64,000 bases of DNA from an uncultured Trueperaceae bacterium (GTDB lineage: Bacteria > Deinococcota > Deinococci > Deinococcales > Trueperaceae), in NCBI GenBank assembly GCA_937873495.1, contig CALMXZ010000011.1, forward strand, positions 579,790-643,789. The letters are read 5' to 3'. This document shows, piece by piece, positions 19,672 to 26,502 of this stretch. Under the pieces are notes generated by a model. That model saw only the letters and a list, made by a program, of their open reading frames with translations, was not told the origin of the DNA and did not search any database. How positions within the stretch are numbered: the first letter of the stretch is position 1; every line of letters starts with the position of its first letter. A program made the position numbers and the translations under genes.

Positions 19672-19894
19672 CGAACCGCCGGCGGGGGGGGGGCCCCCCC
19701 CCCCCCCCCCCCCGCCCCGCCCCCCCCCCCCCCCCCGCCCCCCCCCCCCCCGCCCCCCGCGCCTGGGGGGCCTCGCCCCGCCGTTCGGCGCCCGCCACGC
19801 GAACGCCGCACCCAAACCCCGGGGGGGGGGGGGCCCCCCCCGGGGGGCGGGCCCCCGGCCCCGCCCTCGCACGCCGGGGCCCCCCGCCCCCCCC
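19672..19894. other. C/G homopolymer low-complexity block, probable sequence error
   Basis: About 220 bp made almost only of runs of C or G, including uninterrupted C runs of around 20. It falls exactly between two permease genes that should be adjacent, and it destroys the C-terminus of the first. No reading frame here makes sense. It looks like a collapsed, unresolved or low-quality assembly stretch rather than biology. Confidence 0.75.
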
Positions 19895-20758
19895 CCGCCA
19901 CCGCCGTAGCTGGTAGAAGACGGCCGTCACGACGAAGATGATCAGGAACAGCACCCACGAGAGAGAGGACGCGTAGCCCATCCGGCTGTACGAGAACGCG
20001 TGCGAGACGATCCTCTCGACGAGGACCATGGTGGCGCCTGCCGGTCCGCCGTCCGTCATGACGTACACCTGGTCGAACACCTGGAACGAGCCGATGAGGC
20101 TGATGCTCAGGCAGAACACGAGGGTCGGCGCGAGGAGCGGGATGGTGATGGACCAGAGCGACTGGGCGCGCGTCGCGCCGTCGATGCTGGCCGCCTCGTA
20201 GTACTCGCGCGGTATGCCCTGCAGGCCGGCGAGCATGATGATCATCACGAAGCCCGTGTCCTTCCACACGCTCGTCAGGATCACGGCCGGCATCGCCCAG
20301 TTGGGGTCGAAGAGCCAGGCCGGGCCCGCGATGCCGATGGCCGAGAGCGCGTTGTTCACCAGGCCGTACACGGGGTTGTAGAGCCACTTCCACACGAGCG
20401 CCACGGCCACCCACGACGTGACGACGGGCACGAAGTACATGACCCGGAACGCGCGGCTGAACGGGATGGCGCTGTTGAGGAGCACGGCGATGAGCAGCCC
20501 GATGCACATCACGAGCGGCACGTAGCCGACGAGGAACGTGAGGGTGTTCTTCAGCGTGCGCCAGAACTCGGCGTCGGTGACGAGCCGCTGGTAGTTGGCG
20601 CCGCCCACGAACTTGGCCGGCGTCAGCAGGTCCCAGTTGGTGAACGAGAGCCCGAGCGACGTCAGCATGGGCCCGACCGTGAACGCGAGGAGGCCGACGA
20701 GGCTCGGCCCGAGGAAGAGCGCCAGGACCCCGAAGCGCCGCCAGCCGCGCTCGTACAC
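19895..20758 (-). CDS. CUT1 sugar ABC transporter permease (MalF/UgpA-type), 3' end corrupted
   Basis: 288 trustworthy residues from a GTG start just after the GH31 stop, ending ...Y-Q-L-R-R-W-R where the homopolymer block begins. A normal protein would stop within about 5-15 more residues. Six transmembrane segments are visible, with the EAA loop E-Y-Y-E-A-A-S-I-D-G-A-T. The opening G-P-S-L-V-G-L-L-A-F-T-V-G-P and S-F-T-N-W-D are typical of MalF/UgpA-like subunits. A long frame runs on through the block and fuses this gene to the GH15 gene; that is an artefact of the bad sequence. Confidence 0.88.
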
Positions 20759-20761
20759 GCG

Positions 20762-23374
20762 CTAACCGTCGCCTTCCGTGAGTGCCGCACCTTCGCCGTC
20801 CGCGACGGGCCCGGAGCCGCTCGGCTCCCCGCCGCTTCCGGCCGCAGCGCCAAGCAGGAACCCCAACCGCTCGCTGTCCGCGCGCACGAAGACGGGGATG
20901 GTGTCGAGCGTGGCGGGGGCGTGGAACACGCGGTCGCCGGCCAGCTCGCTGCCCGACCAGAGGTCGACCCAGGCGCCGGGCGGCAGGCGCACCTCGCGCG
21001 TCTCCACGCCACGCTCCGTGACGGGCGCCACCAGCAGGTCACGGCCGAGCAGGTAAGCGTACTCGTCGGCGGCCAGGAAGTCGTGCCTGCTCGGGTAGGC
21101 AAGGGCCGGGTAGCGCATGAGCGGCAGCCCGGCAGCGGCGGCGGCTTCCGCCTCGCCGTGCAGGTAGTCGCGCAGGCGCATGCGCAGGTGCGCGTAACGC
21201 CGGTAGACCGTCAGCGCGTTCGGGTCGCCGTGACGCTCGGCGATGTTCCACGGCGTGCGGTCGCGCCGTTCGCTCGCCCCATGCGGCTCCGAGTGGAACT
21301 GCATGATCGGGCAGAAGGCGGCCATGGCAGCGGAGCGCATGTACAGGTCGGCGGGCGGGATCTCGCCGCTGAAGCCGCCGAGGTCCCACGCCCACATGCC
21401 GATCCCGCTCACACCGGCCGAGAGGCCCGCGCGCACCGAGGCGCGGTAGGCGCTCCAGGTGCTGTCCTCGTCGCCGGCCCAGTGGATGGGGAAGCGCTGC
21501 GCGCCCGTGTAGCCGGAGCGCGAGAACGTCACGCCGTCGCCGTCCGTCACATCCTGGATGAAGGTGTGATAGGCGCCCACGTAATCGTTGGCGTACGTGT
21601 TGAAGAGCTCGAGGCCGCGCCGCCCGTCGTGCGCCCTTAGCCCGCGGCCCCACAGGTGCTCGCCACCGTCGGTCTTCATGCCGTCGATGCCCAGCTCGTC
21701 GAACAGGTAGCGGCGCTTGCCGAACCAGAACTCGCCCGTGGCCGGGTTGGAGAAGTCCGCCACCAGCGCGTCCGAGAACCACCAACCCTTGTTGCGGTAC
21801 GGCGCGCCGTCCGCCTCGAGGACGGCGAGGCGGTTCGCGAGCATGTGCGCCCCGTCCAGGTCGTGCTGGGCGTGCGGCTCACCGAGCCGCTTATGCACGG
21901 GGATCTGCCAGAGGACGACGCGCACGCCGTTGGCGTGGCACCAGTCCACCATGCCCTTCGGGTCGGGCCACCGGCCCTTGAACCGGAAGTCGGCGAGGGC
22001 GTGCGGCGCCCCGCCCGCCTTGGGTTCGTACTCGGCGTCGTTGAAGATATAGAAGGTCGCTTCGTCGCTCCACGCCTCGATGACGATCACGGAGGCCGGC
22101 ACGTCCTCGGCCAGCGTGCGCGCCACGACCTCCTCGACCAGCGCCTGCGAGTTCCAGGTGTTGGCCGACATCCAGGGCCCGAAGGCCCAGGGAGGCGGCA
22201 CGGCCGGCCGGCCGGTCAGGCGCGTGAAGGCGGCGGTGACCCCGTACGGTTCTGTGGCCACGAACACCACGAGTTCGAGCAGGCTGCGCTCCGTGCCGCC
22301 TGGTTCGACGTGGAGCCGCTCCACCGTCCAGGCGGCCTCGCGCTCGCTCAGGTCTAGATAGCTTGGTTCCGAAGCGTCGAGCCACACGCCGTAGCTCCGC
22401 TCCGAGACCAACAACGGGACAGGGATATAGGTCCGCTTGCGTTGCTCCTTGTACTCCTCGTAGACGCGCACGTCCCAGCGCTGACCGTTGCGATCGGCGT
22501 CAACGAAACGCTCGCCAAGGCCGTAGAGGGTCTCGCCCTCGCCGGTGGCGAAGTTGGCGACTACGGTCGTGCTCATCACGCCCTCGCGCTCGAGCCACGC
22601 GAAGCGCAGGCTGCCCGAGAACAGCGGCGTGTGCGGTGCCTCCGGCGTGGCCGCGCTCACCGTGAGATCGGCGCGGTCTACGCGCACGACGATGCCGGGC
22701 GCGTGGGCGGTGAAGCCCCAGTGGGCCTCGCGGAGCTCGACAGTGGGAACCGGCTGGGCGGCTCCGGCTCCGGCTCCACTAACACCGGCGCTCTCAGAGG
22801 CGGCGCCGTCTTCGACGGCGCCGCGCGGCGCGGCTCCCGCGCCGGTCGGCTCCGCTCGGCTCAGTGTCAGCCGGCACGCCCCCGCGGTCGGGAACGTGAA
22901 CGCGAGCCACGCCCGCCTGCGGTCGGTCGCGAGCTCCAGGCGCACCTCGTCACCGGCGACGACGGGGTCGCCAACGCCGGTCACGGTCGTCCACGCACCG
23001 ACGTCGAACCGGTACGGCCCCGCGCTGCGGAGCGGCTCGCCCGCGCCGCCCGACTGTGCAGCAGACACTGCGCCCGCCGCCGCGCCGGGCGGCCCGTCCA
23101 CCGACGCGTGCAGCACGTACTCCACCTGACCAGCGGCGAACGAGCCGAGGTCGACGGCCCACGCGTCGCCCGCGAGCTTCGTGGCGGCGACGCGCTTCGC
23201 GTCCACCGCGCCGCCCGGCCGGGTGTGCGTTACGTCCGCCCAGGCCGCGCGCGCGCCCGCGGGCACGCGGAAGCCTACCTGCACGGCGTCGCCGGGCGCC
23301 GGGTCGCGCGGGAAGCGCTCGGCGGGGCTGCTCTTGTAGGGGTCGTCGTTGCCGTACGGGTCGTGCACGATCAT
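20762..23374 (-). CDS. Glycoside hydrolase family 31 (alpha-glucosidase/xylosidase type)
   Basis: An 870-residue enzyme. The start M-I-V-H-D-P-Y-G at 23374 is preferred because AGGAGG lies 11 nt upstream; an ATG eight codons earlier lies upstream of that RBS. The N-terminal third is beta-sandwich, then comes a TIM barrel. The nucleophile is D569 in M-K-T-D-G-G-E and the acid/base is D635 in A-G-D-E-D-S-T-W; the 66-residue spacing matches YicI. GH31 retaining enzymes hydrolyse alpha-glucosides or alpha-xylosides. There is no signal peptide, so it works on imported sugar. It sits between the binding protein and the permease genes, an unusual insertion into a transporter operon. Confidence 0.92.
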   Translation of the reverse strand: MIVHDPYGNDDPYKSSPAERFPRDPAPGDAVQVGFRVPAGARAAWADVTHTRPGGAVDAKRVAATKLAGDAWAVDLGSFAAGQVEYVLHASVDGPPGAAAGAVSAAQSGGAGEPLRSAGPYRFDVGAWTTVTGVGDPVVAGDEVRLELATDRRRAWLAFTFPTAGACRLTLSRAEPTGAGAAPRGAVEDGAASESAGVSGAGAGAAQPVPTVELREAHWGFTAHAPGIVVRVDRADLTVSAATPEAPHTPLFSGSLRFAWLEREGVMSTTVVANFATGEGETLYGLGERFVDADRNGQRWDVRVYEEYKEQRKRTYIPVPLLVSERSYGVWLDASEPSYLDLSEREAAWTVERLHVEPGGTERSLLELVVFVATEPYGVTAAFTRLTGRPAVPPPWAFGPWMSANTWNSQALVEEVVARTLAEDVPASVIVIEAWSDEATFYIFNDAEYEPKAGGAPHALADFRFKGRWPDPKGMVDWCHANGVRVVLWQIPVHKRLGEPHAQHDLDGAHMLANRLAVLEADGAPYRNKGWWFSDALVADFSNPATGEFWFGKRRYLFDELGIDGMKTDGGEHLWGRGLRAHDGRRGLELFNTYANDYVGAYHTFIQDVTDGDGVTFSRSGYTGAQRFPIHWAGDEDSTWSAYRASVRAGLSAGVSGIGMWAWDLGGFSGEIPPADLYMRSAAMAAFCPIMQFHSEPHGASERRDRTPWNIAERHGDPNALTVYRRYAHLRMRLRDYLHGEAEAAAAAGLPLMRYPALAYPSRHDFLAADEYAYLLGRDLLVAPVTERGVETREVRLPPGAWVDLWSGSELAGDRVFHAPATLDTIPVFVRADSERLGFLLGAAAGSGGEPSGSGPVADGEGAALTEGDG

Positions 23375-23404
23375 CGGGCGTTCAACCTCCTGGGGCATGG
23401 TCGA

Positions 23405-23438
23405 TGGTGGCGCCGCGTACCGCTCGGCGGCGCCACCA
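23405..23438 (-). terminator. Intercistronic stem-loop after the binding-protein gene
   Basis: Perfect 12-bp arms (23405-23416 and 23427-23438, core GGTGGCGCCGC/GCGGCGCCACC) with a 10-nt loop lie 25 bp downstream of the sugar-binding protein stop. There is no T-tract. Such hairpins in transporter operons usually stabilise the upstream message or partly block read-through, giving more binding protein than permease. Confidence 0.6.
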
Positions 23439-23462
23439 CGCGCTGTTTGTCCTGGGCTCCGC

Positions 23463-24713
23463 TTACCGGCCTACGAGCGCCTCGACGCGCTTCTGCGCGT
23501 CCTGCAGGGCCTGCTCGACGGTCTTCGAGCCGAGCCGCGCGGCCTCGAGCTCCTGGTTGACGATGTCCTGCAGTTCGGGCTGGTTCTCGACGACGGGCGG
23601 GTTGACGGCGTACGCGAGCGACTCGAACACGGCCTCGCGGTTCGCCGGCACGGGCTTGGCGAGGTACGGCTCGAGGGCCTCGGCCTGGTCGAGCGAGAGG
23701 GCGGAGAGCTCCCAGTTCGACTCGATGCGCGCCTGGACGACGGCCGGGTGGGCGGCGAGGAACTCGACCCACTTGTAGGCGGCGTCCGGCACCTTGCTCT
23801 GGCTCGACACGCCGGCGGCGTTGGAGAAGAAGTGCGTGGCCTTCTGCGCCCCGCCCGGCTCGACCGCGACGTCCCAGTCGAAGGTGGCGTTCGTGACGAA
23901 GTTGTCGAACATCCAGATGCCCGTGACGATCATGCCGAGCTGTTGGTTGAGGAACAGGTCGATGTCGCCGACGCCGCTCATCTCCGCGTCCGTCGGCATG
24001 ATGTGGCTGAGCTGCACCTTGTCGACGAGGTAGTGCGCGGCCGCGCGGTTCTCGGGCGTATCGATCTGGACGGTCGGCGTGACGGTCAGCCCGCCGCCGG
24101 CCTGCTTGGCGGCCTTGTAGAACTCCCAGAACTGCACGGGCTGCGAGATGCCCCAGACGCGCTTCGCCGGATCGCTGATGGCCTTGCCGGCCGCGATGAC
24201 GTCGTCCCACGTCCAGTCGTCCGTCGGGTAACCGACGCCTGCCGCGTCGAACATGTCCTTGTTGTAGAAGAGGAGCACCGTCGAGAACGTGATCGGCAGG
24301 GCGAGCTGGGCGCCGTCGTAGCTGAAGGCGTCGAGCGCGGCCGGGTAGAACGTGTCGTCCTTGACGAGGCTGCTGCCGGCCATCTCGTCGCGCAGGTCGC
24401 GCAGGGTGCCGCGCGAGGCGAACGTCACGAAGTTCTCGTAGTTGAGCTCGAAGACGTCGGGCGACGTGCCGGCCGCAAAGTCGGTCTGCAGCTTCGTGAA
24501 GTACGAACCGAAGTCGGCGGTCGTGTAGTTGATCTTGATACCGGGGTTCTCGGCCTCGAACACCTTGATGAGGCCCTCGAGCACATCGAGCTTGTCGGAG
24601 CCCGTCGTGAACGAGAAGTAGTTGACCGTCTGCGCCGAACCGAACGCGGCCAGGCCGAGCGCCAGCGCGAACGCCAACCTTTTCATCCAACGGCTTGCCT
24701 TGTGCCTCTTCAT
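23463..24713 (-). CDS. Extracellular sugar-binding protein of CUT1 ABC transporter
   Basis: A 416-residue solute-binding protein (family 1 type). The ATG at 24713 follows a strong AAGGAGG. The signal peptide is basic (M-K-R-H-K-A-S-R-W-M-K-R), has a Leu/Ala core and ends F-G-S-A before Q-T-V-N-Y. The mature part shows the typical F-E-A-E-N-P-G-I-K-I and the A-A-G-T-S-P-D-V-F-E-L signature. It captures an oligosaccharide outside the membrane for the two permeases downstream. No lipobox is seen, so it is either periplasmic or held by its uncleaved leader. It lies directly after the ROK regulator gene, which probably controls it. Confidence 0.92.
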   Translation of the reverse strand: MKRHKASRWMKRLAFALALGLAAFGSAQTVNYFSFTTGSDKLDVLEGLIKVFEAENPGIKINYTTADFGSYFTKLQTDFAAGTSPDVFELNYENFVTFASRGTLRDLRDEMAGSSLVKDDTFYPAALDAFSYDGAQLALPITFSTVLLFYNKDMFDAAGVGYPTDDWTWDDVIAAGKAISDPAKRVWGISQPVQFWEFYKAAKQAGGGLTVTPTVQIDTPENRAAAHYLVDKVQLSHIMPTDAEMSGVGDIDLFLNQQLGMIVTGIWMFDNFVTNATFDWDVAVEPGGAQKATHFFSNAAGVSSQSKVPDAAYKWVEFLAAHPAVVQARIESNWELSALSLDQAEALEPYLAKPVPANREAVFESLAYAVNPPVVENQPELQDIVNQELEAARLGSKTVEQALQDAQKRVEALVGR

Positions 24714-24770
24714 CACTTCCTCCTTCGCCTCGCTGGGCTTCTTGCTGCTAGAGTCGTCGCCGCCGGACCG

Positions 24771-25997
24771 TCATCGCGCCAGACCGGGCCCGGTCTGCAG
24801 CGCCGGCAACGGCTCGGTCGCGGCCTCGAGGAAACGTGCGGCGGCGAGGCCGGCGGCCCCGCGTGCCCACGCGTCGTCGCCCCACGAGTCGACGATGAGC
24901 TCGAGGCCGTTGGCGAGGCCGCCGAAGGCGTGCTTCTCGAGCGCCGGTCGAACGTGGGGCAGGAAGTACTTGGAGTTACGCAGGCCTTCCCCGCCGAGGA
25001 TGACGAGGGTGGGCGCGAAGAGGTTAACGAGGTCGCTGAGCGCCACGCCTAGGCAGGCGCCAGCGTCGGCGAGCAGGTCGATGGCAGCGGGGTCGCCCTG
25101 CTCCGCCCGTGAGGTGAGCACCTCCGGGCGCGCGCCCTCGGGAAAGCCGGGGATGACTCGGCGGGCTTCGCCGAGCAGCGCGGCGTCACCGAGCCGCTCC
25201 TCCAACGTCGTCGTGCCCGGCCGCATCACGCGCGGGTCGATGGGCGTGCAACGCGTGTGCCCCACCTCACCGGCGCCACCGCGCGGACCGCGGTAGATGG
25301 CGCCGCCTATCACGATGCCCAAGCCGACGCCGCGCCCCATGGTCACGGTCAGGAAGGAGTCGTGGGCGCGCCCGAGACCGAACCAGCTCTGGGCGGCGGC
25401 GAGGGCGTTCACGTCGTTCTCGACCACCGCGGAGAGCCCAGCCACGTCGCGCAGCTCCTCGGCGAGCCTGACGTCGTGCCAGCCGAGCAGATCGGAGTGC
25501 TTGACGATGCCCGTGAGGTAGTCGACGACACCTGGCAGGCTCACGCCCAGCCCGGCCACGCGGTGGGCGGGAACGCCGAGCTTGTCGCAGAGCTCGGCCT
25601 TGGACGCGACCACGGCGGCAGCGACCGTGCCGACGGCGGAGTCGACGAGCGGGACGCGCACGGTGCCGAGCACGTCGGCGTTGAGATTCGTCAGCGACGC
25701 CACGATGGCGTCCGGCATGACCTTGGCGCCGACGACGTAGGCGTGGTCGTAGTTAATGCCGAGCAGGATGGGCTTGCGCCCGACCGACAGCGACTCGCCG
25801 ACCTCGACCTCGACGACGAGCCCGGCGTCGATGAGGGAGGCCGTGAGGTTCGTGACGGCCGCGGGGCTCAGGCGCAACCCGGCCGCGAGGTCGGTCCTCG
25901 AGATCTTCCTCGAGCGATGGATCGCGTTGATGATCGCGCTCTGGTTGAGTAACCGGATCTTCTCACGACCGAGTGCGCTGGTTGAGCCGTTCCGCAT
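24771..25997 (-). CDS. ROK-family transcriptional regulator without the zinc motif
   Basis: About 408 residues from the ATG at 25997, which has AAGGG upstream (a GTG two codons earlier is also possible). Residues 15-75 form a winged helix-turn-helix (S-R-T-D-L-A-A-G-L-R-L-S-P-A-A-V-T). The ROK sugar-kinase-like domain follows, with E-N-D-V-N-A-L-A and G-G-A-G-E-V-G-H. The usual zinc cluster C-x-C-G-x-x-G-C-x-E after the G-H is replaced by R-C-T-P-I-D-P-R-V-M-R, with a single Cys. It is most likely the sugar-responsive repressor of the operon downstream. Loss of the zinc site argues against kinase activity and may alter inducer binding. Confidence 0.88.
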   Translation of the reverse strand: MRNGSTSALGREKIRLLNQSAIINAIHRSRKISRTDLAAGLRLSPAAVTNLTASLIDAGLVVEVEVGESLSVGRKPILLGINYDHAYVVGAKVMPDAIVASLTNLNADVLGTVRVPLVDSAVGTVAAAVVASKAELCDKLGVPAHRVAGLGVSLPGVVDYLTGIVKHSDLLGWHDVRLAEELRDVAGLSAVVENDVNALAAAQSWFGLGRAHDSFLTVTMGRGVGLGIVIGGAIYRGPRGGAGEVGHTRCTPIDPRVMRPGTTTLEERLGDAALLGEARRVIPGFPEGARPEVLTSRAEQGDPAAIDLLADAGACLGVALSDLVNLFAPTLVILGGEGLRNSKYFLPHVRPALEKHAFGGLANGLELIVDSWGDDAWARGAAGLAAARFLEAATEPLPALQTGPGLAR

Positions 25998-26156
25998 GGA
26001 CACGCCCTTTAGTTCATTTGGTGTAGCAAGTATTGGGCGAGCCTCGTCGGAATGTCAATACCCCCGGGGCGCGCACGGGTCGACGCGCTTGGTGACGTAG
26101 CGCGTCCGGCGGCTCCAGCACGACGAACCCCGGAGCCCGGCAACGGCCCTACCGGC

Positions 26157-26414
26157 TCAGTAGCCTGCCTTGAGGAAGCGTGCGACCGTCATCACCTTGA
26201 GCGGCAGGTCGGACCGCTCCATCAGATGAGAGAAGTGCTTCGTGTCTCCCGTGAGGAGCACGACAGCCCGCACGGCCACGGCCGCCGAGTAGACGGGCAC
26301 GTCATTCTGCGCGAGGAGACCGCCGGGAACAACATGGTCGCGAACGTCCGGGACGACCAGAACACGTTCCATCCTGGCCAACAAGGGAAGGAGCCAGGCG
26401 GTTCGACACGGCAC
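26157..26414 (-). pseudogene. PIN-domain protein remnant (C-terminal half)
   Basis: The 85-codon frame ends D-V-P-V-Y-S-A-A-...-L-L-T-G-D-T-K-H-F, then a C-terminal A-R-F-L. This is the second half of a VapC-like PIN ribonuclease domain, including the late acidic residue (T-G-D). The first half with the catalytic D-T-S/N motif is absent: upstream the frame begins inside a stem-loop that looks like the ppdK terminator. A partner antitoxin is not seen. It is best read as a broken toxin gene. Confidence 0.55.
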
Positions 26415-26422
26415 CTGGCTCC
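26390..26422 (-). terminator. ppdK terminator
   Basis: Read on the minus strand, GGAGCCAGG (26422-26414) pairs perfectly with CCTGGCTCC (26398-26390) across a 15-nt loop and is followed by TTCCCTTGTT. It lies 80 bp beyond the ppdK stop and overlaps the 5' end of the PIN remnant. Confidence 0.55.
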
Positions 26423-26502
26423 CTCGCTCGACTCATGTCCCTCGGCCGACTCATGTCTCGAAGCGCGCCTGCATGACCGCGCGCCCTACGCCAGAGCCGC
26501 CG

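Noticed and set aside
17636..20758. A single 1040-codon frame joining a permease to GH15.
   Set aside because: It passes through C/G homopolymers and through the wrong frame of the second permease; the real genes have their own starts and motifs.
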